This document shows positions 41,661 through 48,636 of a stretch of DNA of 64,000 nucleotides, piece after piece (the stretch's first letter is position 1; every line of letters begins with the position of its first letter). A program made the position numbers and the translations under genes. The notes beneath the pieces were generated by a model. It ran no database searches. It was not told where the DNA came from and saw only the letters and a list, made by a program, of their open reading frames with translations. This DNA is from Lentibacillus sediminis (lineage in GTDB: Bacteria; Bacillota; Bacilli; Bacillales; Amphibacillaceae): positions 186,001 through 250,000 of the forward strand of contig NZ_NIXK01000003.1 of assembly GCF_002763455.1 (NCBI RefSeq), in the 5' to 3' direction.

Positions 41661-42860
41661 ATGCCGGTCATTGAAGTGAAAAATCTGTCAAAAGTATTCG
41701 GCAGAAACCCTAAGCAGGCGTTAAAGCTCCTGGATCAGGGTCTGTCAAAGGATGCTATATTAAAAGAAACCGGCAATACAGTCGGGGTAAACCGGGCATC
41801 TTTTTCGGTGGAAGCCGGAGAAATTTTTGTCATTATGGGTCTGTCCGGAAGCGGAAAGTCAACACTGGTTCGTCTGATCAACCGGCTGATTGAGCCAACT
41901 GAGGGCAGCATCCTCATTGATGGAGAGGAACTTTCCAAAATGGATCAAAAGGCACTTCGCCAGGTGCGCAGGGAAAAAATGAGCATGGTGTTTCAAAACT
42001 TTGCATTGTTCCCGAACCGCAGTATTCTGGAAAATGCTGAATTTGGTCTGGAAATCCAAAAGGTGCCAAAGGAAGAACGTAAGAAAAAAGCAAAAGAGGC
42101 ACTGGATCTGGTTGGCTTGGGCGATTATGTGAATCAAAGTCCGAATCAGCTCTCCGGTGGGATGCGGCAGCGTGTCGGGCTTGCCCGTGCACTGGCAAAC
42201 GACCCTGAATTCCTGCTGATGGATGAGGCGTTCTCTGCGCTTGATCCGCTGATTCGCAAGGACATGCAGGATGAACTAATCGACATTCAGTCCAGAATGA
42301 AGAAAACCATTTTGTTTATTACCCATGATCTGGATGAAGCACTCAGGATTGGTGACCGGATTGCCCTGATGAAGGATGGGTCGATTGTGCAAATCGGCAC
42401 ACCGGAAGAAATTCTCGTTAATCCGGCAAATGACTATGTGGAGAAATTCGTTGAGGATGTAGATCGATCCAAGGTCCTGACAGCGGAACATATCATGAAG
42501 CGTCCGGAAACCGTCAATATTGAAAAACATGGACCGCGCGTGGCTTTGGAGCGCATGCGAGAAGAAGGGCTTTCCAGCATGTTCGTGGTTGACAGCAAGC
42601 GGAATCTGAAAGGATATATTACCGCTGACGATGCTTCCGAAGCACGGAAAAAGGATGCCAACAGTTTTGATGGGATATTAAAAAACGATATACCAAGAGT
42701 GGATAAAGGTACGTCCATGCAGGAAATTTTTGATATCATCCATGATTCGCCGATTCCAGTAGCAGTAGTGGAAGACGGCAAACTGATGGGAATTATTGTT
42801 CGCGGTGCAGTTATTGCTGCACTGACAGGAGATGGCGAGGTGAATATTGATAATGGCTAA
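41661..42860 (+). CDS. opuAA: Glycine betaine ABC importer ATPase OpuAA
   Basis: 399-residue ATPase energising uptake of the osmoprotectant glycine betaine. Walker A GLSGSGKST, signature LSGGMRQRVGLAR, Walker B FLLMDEAFSALDP, then two CBS domains (about 275-395, from 'TAEHIMKRPETV') that in OpuA-type ATPases sense ionic strength or nucleotide. The N-terminal 'SKVFGRNPKQALKLLDQG' is typical of the ProV/OpuAA group. The stop overlaps the opuAB start. First gene of the operon. Confidence 0.95.
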   Translation: MPVIEVKNLSKVFGRNPKQALKLLDQGLSKDAILKETGNTVGVNRASFSVEAGEIFVIMGLSGSGKSTLVRLINRLIEPTEGSILIDGEELSKMDQKALRQVRREKMSMVFQNFALFPNRSILENAEFGLEIQKVPKEERKKKAKEALDLVGLGDYVNQSPNQLSGGMRQRVGLARALANDPEFLLMDEAFSALDPLIRKDMQDELIDIQSRMKKTILFITHDLDEALRIGDRIALMKDGSIVQIGTPEEILVNPANDYVEKFVEDVDRSKVLTAEHIMKRPETVNIEKHGPRVALERMREEGLSSMFVVDSKRNLKGYITADDASEARKKDANSFDGILKNDIPRVDKGTSMQEIFDIIHDSPIPVAVVEDGKLMGIIVRGAVIAALTGDGEVNIDNG

Positions 42861-43716
42861 TACAGGTATGCTTGATTTTATTCCGCAGATACCGGTGGCT
42901 GAAGGAACGGAAACAGTAACCGATTGGCTCACCGATACATTTGCCTTTTTATTTGATCCGATTAAGGAATATCTGACCATCGTGATGGAATTTGTGGCCG
43001 AAACTGTTTTGATGGGAATTCCACCTGTGATCCTTATCCTGATTACAGCAGTTATTGCCTTCTTTATTTCGGGGAAAAAATTTGGATTGGCGGCCTTTTC
43101 GATTGTCGGTCTCTGGTTTATTTATAACCAGGGGCATTGGGACAACTTGATGAACACGGTCACGCTTGTTCTTTTGGCGAGTCTTCTTTCCATTATTATC
43201 GGGGTGCCAATTGGGATTTTGATGTCCAAGAGCCGTGTGCTGGAGGCTATTTTGTCGCCGGTGCTCGACTTTATGCAGACGATGCCGGCATTTGTTTACT
43301 TAATTCCTGCCGTAGCGTTTTTCGGCATCGGCTATGTGCCAGGTGTCTTTGCATCGCTTATTTTTGCTACACCGCCAACAGTGCGGCTGACAAATTTAGG
43401 CATTCGCCAGGTTTCCAAAGAACTGGTGGAAGCATCCGACGCATTTGGAAGCACCGGATCGCAGAAGTTATTTAAAGTAGAACTGCCAATGGCAAGGCCT
43501 ACAATTATGGCTGGAATCAACCAGACAGTGATGCTTTCCTTATCGATGGTGGTTATTGCCTCCATGATCGGGGCACCGGGACTGGGAGCTGAGGTTCTTT
43601 CTTCCCTACAGCGTGCTTCTGTTGGTACAGGGTTTGTTGCCGGTATAGGAATTGTTATTCTGGCAATAATTATCGACCGCATTACCCAAAATATGACGAG
43701 AGGTAAGGCGTCGTAA
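42853..43716 (+). CDS. opuAB: Glycine betaine ABC importer permease OpuAB
   Basis: 287-residue membrane permease with an amphipathic N-terminal region and about seven to eight helices; the EAA-like coupling loop reads 'ASDAFGSTGSQKLFKVELPM'. Start at ATG 42853, ten bases after GAGGTG in the end of opuAA; TTG 42847 is less likely. It pairs with OpuAA and OpuAC. The OpuA rather than OpuC type follows from a single permease with a separate substrate-binding lipoprotein. Confidence 0.93.
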   Translation: MANTGMLDFIPQIPVAEGTETVTDWLTDTFAFLFDPIKEYLTIVMEFVAETVLMGIPPVILILITAVIAFFISGKKFGLAAFSIVGLWFIYNQGHWDNLMNTVTLVLLASLLSIIIGVPIGILMSKSRVLEAILSPVLDFMQTMPAFVYLIPAVAFFGIGYVPGVFASLIFATPPTVRLTNLGIRQVSKELVEASDAFGSTGSQKLFKVELPMARPTIMAGINQTVMLSLSMVVIASMIGAPGLGAEVLSSLQRASVGTGFVAGIGIVILAIIIDRITQNMTRGKAS

Positions 43717-43790
43717 AAGAGTTGGTATCTTTTCTCTATGAAAAGTTTCCATATATATAAGTCTATTCTAGAAAAGGGGATTTTAGTTTT

Positions 43791-44717
43791 ATGTTTAAAT
43801 TTGACTGGAAACGTCTCGGCCTGGCGGCTGGACTTTCTCTATCATTGGTGGCTGCCGGCTGTGGTGGCGGGGGGTCGTCTGACGAAGGTACGACAGACGG
43901 ATCTTCAAACGGCGGTTCTGAAGGCGGAGCTGTTGGTGAAGGGCAAGAAGTAGAACTTGCTTATGTGGAGTGGGATACAGAAGTAGCTTCCACTCATGTA
44001 GTCGGCAAAGTGCTGGAAGACCTAGGCTATGAGGTGACAACGACACCGCTTGACAATGCGGTTATGTGGGAAGCTGTTGCAAACGGAGAAGCAGATGGAA
44101 TGGTTGCCGCTTGGCTTCCACTGACTCATGAAGCGCAATTTGAAGAATATGGCGATCAAGTGGAGCATCTGGGCACAAACCTGGAAGGAGCGAAAACCGG
44201 ACTGGTGGTTCCTTCTTATATGGATGTAAATTCCATTGCAGACCTTGACTCTCAGGCTGATATGACCATCACAGGCATTGAGCCGGGAGCAGGTGTAGTG
44301 GCTGCAACTGAAGCAGCAATGGAATCCTATGATAACCTGGCTGACTGGGAATTACAGACCTCTTCCAGCGGTGCAATGACCACAGCGCTTGGTGAAGCGA
44401 TTGAAAACGAAGAGGAAATCGTGGTAACAGGCTGGTCCCCGCACTGGAAGTTCCAGACATATGACGTGAAGTACCTGGAGGACCCTGAAGGCGGGTTCGG
44501 TGAAGCAGAAACCATTGACACCATGGTGCGTCAAGGACTGGAAGAAGATATGCCAAACGTCTACAGTGTATTGGATAACTTCTACTGGGAAACTTCTTCC
44601 ATGGAAGAGGTAATGGTTGCCATTCAAGAAGGTGCCTCTCCTGAAGATGCTGCCGCAACTTGGGTAGAAGAAAATCAGGATGTCGTGTCTGAATGGACAG
44701 CGGATGTAGAGCAATAA
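43791..44717 (+). CDS. opuAC: Glycine betaine-binding lipoprotein OpuAC
   Basis: 308-residue substrate-binding lipoprotein. Lipobox LVAAGC with Cys24, a Gly/Ser linker to about residue 50, then the OpuAC-fold domain. Betaine-cage tryptophans are expected in 'LAYVEWDTEVAS', GMVAAWLPLTH and GWSPHWKFQ. AAGGGG precedes the ATG. Third gene of the operon, 74 bases after opuAB, ended by a perfect terminator. The protein is clearly acidic, in keeping with a salt-rich environment. Confidence 0.94.
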   Translation: MFKFDWKRLGLAAGLSLSLVAAGCGGGGSSDEGTTDGSSNGGSEGGAVGEGQEVELAYVEWDTEVASTHVVGKVLEDLGYEVTTTPLDNAVMWEAVANGEADGMVAAWLPLTHEAQFEEYGDQVEHLGTNLEGAKTGLVVPSYMDVNSIADLDSQADMTITGIEPGAGVVAATEAAMESYDNLADWELQTSSSGAMTTALGEAIENEEEIVVTGWSPHWKFQTYDVKYLEDPEGGFGEAETIDTMVRQGLEEDMPNVYSVLDNFYWETSSMEEVMVAIQEGASPEDAAATWVEENQDVVSEWTADVEQ

Positions 44718-44733
44718 AACGAATATAAGATTA

Positions 44734-44765
44734 GCAAAAAGCCGGGATATGTCCCGGCTTTTTGC
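44734..44765 (+). terminator. Terminator after opuAC
   Basis: Perfect 14-base stem GCAAAAAGCCGGGA / TCCCGGCTTTTTGC. Confidence 0.88.
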
Positions 44766-44862
44766 ATGTTATTTATTGATAAAGGTTGTTTTCTGAAAAA
44801 AATTTGTCTTTACACAATATCTATAAACTGCGACGTAAATTATAAGTGGTGGGTCTCATCGT

Positions 44863-44979
44863 CGCTGCGGAAATACCCTTCGCTTTCCGCGGGCGCTGGT
44901 GAGCCTCCTCGTGCTGTCGCACTGCGGGGTCTCACCTATGCTTATCATCCCGCAGGAGTCTCAGGGTATTTCCTCCGCT
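44863..44979. repeat. Palindromic element, arms GAAATACCCT/AGGGTATTTC
   Basis: Arms at 44870-44879 and 44963-44972 pair perfectly; compared with 473-589, one C-G pair has become a T-A pair on both arms. It is the first half of a composite unit running about 44820-45265. Confidence 0.88.
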
Positions 44980-45046
44980 TACTGAGGTGGTTTGCGACTT
45001 TACTGCTGTTTAAATCCACCTCCCATCCACTTTTGATGGTTGATTG

Positions 45047-45160
45047 GAGCGGAGGGCAGCCGACTCCTGCGGGAAAAGCACGAGTCTGAAGACCCCGCAG
45101 GAAGTGATCTTCTTCCGAGGAGGCTGAAGCCGTGCCCGCGGAAAGCGGCTGCCCGTAGCG
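45047..45160. repeat. Palindromic element, arms GGGCAGCCG/CGGCTGCCC
   Basis: Arms at 45054-45062 and 45146-45154 pair perfectly; inverse orientation of the element at 7771-7882. It is the second half of the composite unit at 44.8-45.26 kb, which ends with the shared flank 'aaataaataagcaa'. Confidence 0.88.
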
Positions 45161-45278
45161 GAAATCAACGCGCACTCAGTCGCAGGTATTTCCGCAGCTG
45201 TAAACGGCAGGTTATGTCGCAGTTTCCATCAACTACGAAATAAATAAGCAAGAAAACTTGGAAATATATCCTTGATAA

Positions 45279-45325
45279 AAAACCGGAATGGCATCCTGTG
45301 AAAGGTGTGCCATTCCGGTTTTTCT
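45279..45325. terminator. Terminator after yhaH
   Basis: Stem AAACCGGAATGGCA / TGCCATTCCGGTTT with a 12-base loop, T-runs on both strands, located past the yhaH stop. Confidence 0.8.
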
Positions 45326-45382
45326 GTAATGCGAGTATTATGTTGGTATTTAATAAGCTGTGAAGTTAATTTGCTGCTTTCG

Positions 45383-45748
45383 TTACTGTTTCTTCACCTT
45401 TTCTTCCAGTTCTCTCAAACTGCCTTCAATTTGCTCCAGATACTGATAAATATTCTCCTGATGCGGTTCCACCGTGTCTTTCCATTCCTGCACTGATTTT
45501 TTCATTTCATGGGTGAGGTCCTTGATTAATGCAGCGCCTTCTTTGGAGGTTTCTCTCAGTTGAGTTTTCAGACGCAGTCCATCCCGTCTCAGGTTGGCGA
45601 TCATTTCCTTCCATTCCACGCCTTGATCCCGCACGCGGCCGCGCATATCACTGCCGGAAGCAGGAGTGCTTAAGAGTATTGCTGCTGCGCTTACAGTGCC
45701 GCCGACCAAAATTCCTAATGCAATTGATTTTCCATTTGCCATCATCAT
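45383..45748 (-). CDS. yhaH: YhaH, YtxH-domain protein
   Basis: Up to 121 residues: an N-terminal hydrophobic segment (about 8-28, 'IALGILVGGTVSAAAILLST') typical of the YtxH family, then a long charged coiled coil ('LKTQLRETSKEGAALIKDLT'). Three ATG codons follow one another; AAGGAG is 3, 6 and 9 bases from them, so 45745 or 45742 are as likely as 45748. B. subtilis yhaH lies between hpr and trpP; here trpP follows in the same direction upstream, but hpr is absent. Function unknown. Confidence 0.82.
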   Translation of the reverse strand: MMMANGKSIALGILVGGTVSAAAILLSTPASGSDMRGRVRDQGVEWKEMIANLRRDGLRLKTQLRETSKEGAALIKDLTHEMKKSVQEWKDTVEPHQENIYQYLEQIEGSLRELEEKVKKQ

Positions 45749-45887
45749 CCGCTCCTTTATCCAATCATTATTATTATTTCTCTTTTTTGGTGTTTATTAA
45801 ACCGGTAATAAGAAAACCCGGAGAAAACCTTTTCTGTTAAAAAATATGTTGTTTTCATCAAAATATCTATAAACGTGACTTAACATG

Positions 45888-46006
45888 CCGCTACGGAAAT
45901 ACATTCCGCTTTCCGCGGGCGGCCGGTGAGCCTCCTTGTGCTGCGCACTGCGGTGTCTCACCTGTGCCTATCCTCCCGCAGGAGTCTCCATGTATTTCCT
46001 TCGCTG
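45888..46006. repeat. Palindromic element, arms GGAAATACAT/ATGTATTTCC
   Basis: Arms at 45895-45904 and 45990-45999 pair perfectly and differ from the CCCC/GGGG form of other copies on both sides. It is the first half of a composite unit at about 45860-46280. Confidence 0.88.
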
Positions 46007-46109
46007 GTAAGAGTGTCAGCGACTCCTGCGATGAAGCACATGTCTGGGCCTGAGCAGGAAGTGGATTTTAAATACACAGTAGTTGAAAGATGGAAAGACA
46101 CAACAATCA

Positions 46110-46226
46110 GCGGAGGAAACACCCCGAGACTCCTGCGGGAAGAAAAGCTTAGGCGAGACCCGCAGTGCGATAGCACAAGGGGCTCGGCAGCTTCCCGCGG
46201 AAAGCGAGGGGTATTTCCGCAGCGGC
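46110..46226. repeat. Palindromic element, arms GGAAACACCCC/GGGGTATTTCC
   Basis: Arms at 46115-46125 and 46208-46218 pair with a single C/T mismatch. The core is of the 'gcgagaccc ... cggcagcttcccgcgg' type seen at 658-767, while the arms are of the GAAATACCCC type, so arm type and core type are not tightly linked. Followed by the shared flank 'aaataaataagcaac'. Confidence 0.88.
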
Positions 46227-46289
46227 GGCCTATATCGCAGTTTTTATCACCTGCAAAATAAATAAGCAACAAAACTTACGAGAAGAGCT

Positions 46290-46326
46290 TAAAAAATCCC
46301 CTGACTGTTATCGTGTCAGGGGATTA
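46290..46326 (-). terminator. Terminator after trpP
   Basis: Stem AATCCCCTGAC / GTCAGGGGATT just past the trpP stop, T-run on the minus strand. Confidence 0.82.
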
Positions 46327-46337
46327 AGAGCTGTGGT

Positions 46338-46856
46338 TCATGTTGCTGTTATAGGCCGCGCCCGCTTTAATATTCCCTGAACGATTGGATAAACGATGAC
46401 CATGATCACCGTATTAATCGCTGCAGCAGGAAGCACTACCGCTGTGAACAGGGCAATAAAGGTCCCTTGCATCACACCAAGCACGAATAGCAGGACGCCA
46501 AGGAAAATTGATCCGCTGATCATTGTCCCGATCGCCGTAAGCACAGGAGCGCTGAGCGTCTCCGGGATCCTGTTTCTCACGAGCAGGAACAACCCCAGAA
46601 ACACAAATGCCGTAATCGGTTTGTCGATCATATTGCCGATTTGTCCTCCGGGTGCTGCCGTTGTCAGGGCGGAGATCATCCCTGTCACAATGGCCAAAAG
46701 TGCTACATACTTCGGTTTAGGGAACGAGATTATGCCTAAAAACATCATGGACAGCAGCATATCCGGTTTGACACCAAATATGGGTGGGGCAGCCGTGTGC
46801 AATACCGCACCAATTCCCACCAGCAATGATAGAAAAATTAAGACTCTTACGTTCAT
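46338..46856 (-). CDS. trpP: Tryptophan transporter TrpP
   Basis: 172-residue membrane protein with five to six helices of the TrpP family. 'FGVKPDMLLSMMFLGIISFP' and 'TTAAPGGQIGNMIDKPITAF' are the recognisable conserved parts. It imports tryptophan. The leader overlapping its ribosome-binding site carries six NAG triplets, so translation is probably blocked by TRAP when tryptophan is plentiful, as for B. subtilis trpP (yhaG). It lies between yhaH and hit; serC, found there in B. subtilis, is missing. Confidence 0.9.
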   Translation of the reverse strand: MNVRVLIFLSLLVGIGAVLHTAAPPIFGVKPDMLLSMMFLGIISFPKPKYVALLAIVTGMISALTTAAPGGQIGNMIDKPITAFVFLGLFLLVRNRIPETLSAPVLTAIGTMISGSIFLGVLLFVLGVMQGTFIALFTAVVLPAAAINTVIMVIVYPIVQGILKRARPITAT

Positions 46857-46857
46857 T

Positions 46858-46886
46858 CTCTTCCTCTCCTCTTCTCAGCTAAGCTA
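46858..46886 (-). promoter_or_regulatory. TRAP-binding site over trpP ribosome-binding site
   Basis: On the minus strand, six triplets UAG, UAG, GAG, GAG, GAG, GAG start at 46886, 46881, 46876, 46871, 46866 and 46860, separated by 2, 2, 2, 2 and 3 bases. The last ends one base before the ATG and the GAG-rich part doubles as the Shine-Dalgarno. This is the spacing required for wrapping around TRAP. Confidence 0.85.
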
Positions 46887-46986
46887 ATTTTACTTCCAGC
46901 TGTACACTCGTTGTCAGCTGCGAAATATGTTTTTATTATAACAGATATCGGGTGAAATCAAAAGAAGTAATTTTCAGATGAAAGGC

Positions 46987-47415
46987 TTACTTAATCGATG
47001 CACTGATTTCACCGGCGATTTTCTGCAAATCCTCCGATGTGTATTTGTCAGCATTGATTTGCCAATTTGCGTAAAAGCCGTCATCCTCGCCGTAGCGCGG
47101 CAGAATATGTATGTGCAAGTGGAAAACCGACTGATCTGCAGGCGGTTCATTGTTGTTTAACAAGTTCATTCCAACCGGCTGATATGTTTCCTTGATAGCA
47201 TTGGCAATGGCCGGCACACGGGCAAATAACTCACTGGCAACTTCCGGCGGGGTCTCATAAATATTCTTTGTGTGGGTTTTCGGAATGACCAATGTATGCC
47301 CTTTTGTCACTTGACTGATATCGAGAAAAGCATAGACATGTTCATCCTCATAGACTTTGGCAGAGGGGATTTCCCCGTCCAGTATTTTACAAAAAATGCA
47401 ATCTTCGTGGCTCAT
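46987..47415 (-). CDS. hit: HIT-family nucleotide hydrolase Hit
   Basis: 142-residue cytosolic histidine-triad protein. The catalytic triad HLHIHILP lies at about 99-106, with zinc-type CIFC at 6-9. It hydrolyses purine nucleoside phosphoramidates or similar adenylated compounds; the physiological substrate is unclear. The start has an AAGGAGTG site. Its own promoter lies immediately upstream. Position opposite ecsA is conserved with B. subtilis. Confidence 0.92.
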   Translation of the reverse strand: MSHEDCIFCKILDGEIPSAKVYEDEHVYAFLDISQVTKGHTLVIPKTHTKNIYETPPEVASELFARVPAIANAIKETYQPVGMNLLNNNEPPADQSVFHLHIHILPRYGEDDGFYANWQINADKYTSEDLQKIAGEISASIK

Positions 47416-47444
47416 TCTGCACTCACTCCTTGTCTGTTTTTTCT

Positions 47445-47474
47445 ATTGTATCTGTAAGAGTGAGCTTATGTAAA
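47445..47474 (-). promoter_or_regulatory. Promoter of hit
   Basis: Minus strand TTTACA (47469-47474), an 18-base spacer, TACAAT (47445-47450), 30 bases before the ATG. Confidence 0.65.
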
Positions 47475-47479
47475 GCAAG

Positions 47480-47518
47480 AAGCAGGCCGGATCCGCCTCA
47501 TGGCAGACCCGCCTGCTT
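47480..47518 (-). terminator. Terminator of the small peptide gene, upstream of hit promoter
   Basis: Long stem AAGCAGGC / GCCTGCTT extended by GGGTCTGCC / GGCGGATCC with wobble-type pairs, loop ATGA, followed by T-rich sequence on the minus strand. It separates the peptide gene from hit. Confidence 0.65.
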
Positions 47519-47619
47519 AAGAAGAGAGAGGATGATCCTGACATCTCAATCGGGGACTTTTTCGTAAACGTACGGTTAAATAACACTTTCGTGAATTAAC
47601 AGATGGTTTACAAACTGTC

Positions 47620-47739
47620 TTAATGCCAGAAACCAGCGGAAACTGGACAGTAACTGGCACAAGAATCAATCTTTAGGCTGCCCATCACTAACACCTCATT
47701 TGCGTGGAACGCGAATTTTTTGCAGTGAATCTTGGACAT
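47620..47739 (-). CDS. Candidate 39-residue Cys-containing peptide
   Basis: A short frame in a 470-base gap between hit and ecsA. The peptide starts MSKIHCKKFAFHANEVLV and ends GSLKIDSCASYCPVSAGFWH. GGGAGAGG precedes the first ATG (47739); a second in-frame ATG at 47685 has its own GAGGTG site and gives a 21-residue form. The unit has a terminator at 47480-47518 and a possible TTCGAC/CATATT promoter about 60 bases upstream. No family is recognised; three cysteines, one tryptophan and a conserved-looking leader/core split suggest a processed or leader peptide, but this is speculative. Confidence 0.4.
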   Translation of the reverse strand: MSKIHCKKFAFHANEVLVMGSLKIDSCASYCPVSAGFWH

Positions 47740-47828
47740 CCTCGCCTCTCCCTTCCTTAATATGAACAGGAACAAGGGGAAATATGCACGGAAAGGGAAA
47801 AATGTCGAAAAGTAATGTTCACTTTCTT

Positions 47829-47858
47829 TTGGTGCAGGCCATTAAATAATGGTAAAAT
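47829..47858 (+). promoter_or_regulatory. Possible promoter of ecsAB
   Basis: TTGGTG (47829-47834), 18-base spacer, TAAAAT (47853-47858); a TATAAT at 47862-47867 is an alternative -10. Confidence 0.4.
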
Positions 47859-47886
47859 TTATATAATGGATTGTAGAGGAGGAGAC

Positions 47887-48636
47887 ATGTTGCAACCGTT
47901 GCTGCGTATTGAAAACCTGCATGGCGGGTATACCCATAAAAATGTGCTCCATGGCATTTCATTTGATGTCCGGCCGAAAGAAATCGTTGGTCTGATTGGA
48001 TTGAATGGGGCAGGGAAAAGCACAACCATTAAACATATTATCGGGCTTATGCATGCGAAAAAGGGAGAGGTCCAGGTCAACGGCAAAACCTTTCAGGATA
48101 ATCCGGAAACCTACCGCAGCCAAATGGCCTATATTCCGGAGATGCCAATATTATATGATGAATTAACACTTCATGAACATCTTCGTTTGACCGCGATGGC
48201 TTATGATATTCCGGAGGACGTGTTTGAGAAAAGACTGCCGCCGCTGTTAAAAGAGTTCCGGATGGAGAAGCGGCTCAATTGGTTCCCGGTGCATTTTTCC
48301 AAAGGGATGAGGCAAAAGGTGATGATTATGTGTGCCTTTCTTCTGGAACCGCCGCTGTATATTGTGGACGAGCCGTTTGTGGGTCTGGATCCGCTGGGCA
48401 TTCAATCCTATCTGCAGCTGATGGATGAGATGAAATATAATGGCTCGGGAGTCCTGATGTCGACACACATTCTGGCGACTGCGGAGCGTTACTGTGACCG
48501 GTTTGTTATATTGCATGACGGAGTGATTCGGGCAAAAGGGACGCTGGAAGAACTGCGGGAGGAATTCAGCATGCCGCGAGCGACACTGGATGATTTGTAT
48601 GTGCAGCTGACGAAGGAAGAGGATAGCCATGTTTGA
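47887..48636 (+). CDS. ecsA: ABC transporter ATPase EcsA
   Basis: 249-residue ATPase with Walker A GLNGAGKST, signature HFSKGMRQK, Walker B YIVDEPFVGLDP and switch His in MSTHIL. EcsAB affects competence, sporulation, secretion and, in B. subtilis, control of the site-2 protease RasP, possibly by exporting peptides. Start 47887 is set by AGGAGGAG; the frame opening at 47815 is upstream of the site. The end overlaps ecsB by eight bases. Confidence 0.92.
   Translation: MLQPLLRIENLHGGYTHKNVLHGISFDVRPKEIVGLIGLNGAGKSTTIKHIIGLMHAKKGEVQVNGKTFQDNPETYRSQMAYIPEMPILYDELTLHEHLRLTAMAYDIPEDVFEKRLPPLLKEFRMEKRLNWFPVHFSKGMRQKVMIMCAFLLEPPLYIVDEPFVGLDPLGIQSYLQLMDEMKYNGSGVLMSTHILATAERYCDRFVILHDGVIRAKGTLEELREEFSMPRATLDDLYVQLTKEEDSHV

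Noticed and set aside
41261-41671. Minus-strand 136-residue frame upstream of opuAA
   Set aside because: It overlaps the opuA promoter, the operator palindrome and the opuAA start, has no ribosome-binding site and no recognisable domain.
44945-45243. Frames over the repeat unit before yhaH
   Set aside because: Both strands are open only because of the GC-rich repeat; no ribosome-binding site and same peptide on the copies at 7.8 kb.
473-46226. The repeated palindromes as a CRISPR array
   Set aside because: Copies are 110-120 bases, scattered singly or in pairs in both orientations, with no regular spacers and no cas genes.
45926-46272. Frames of 111 and 104 residues on opposite strands
   Set aside because: They are repeat-derived and mutually overlapping, without start signals.
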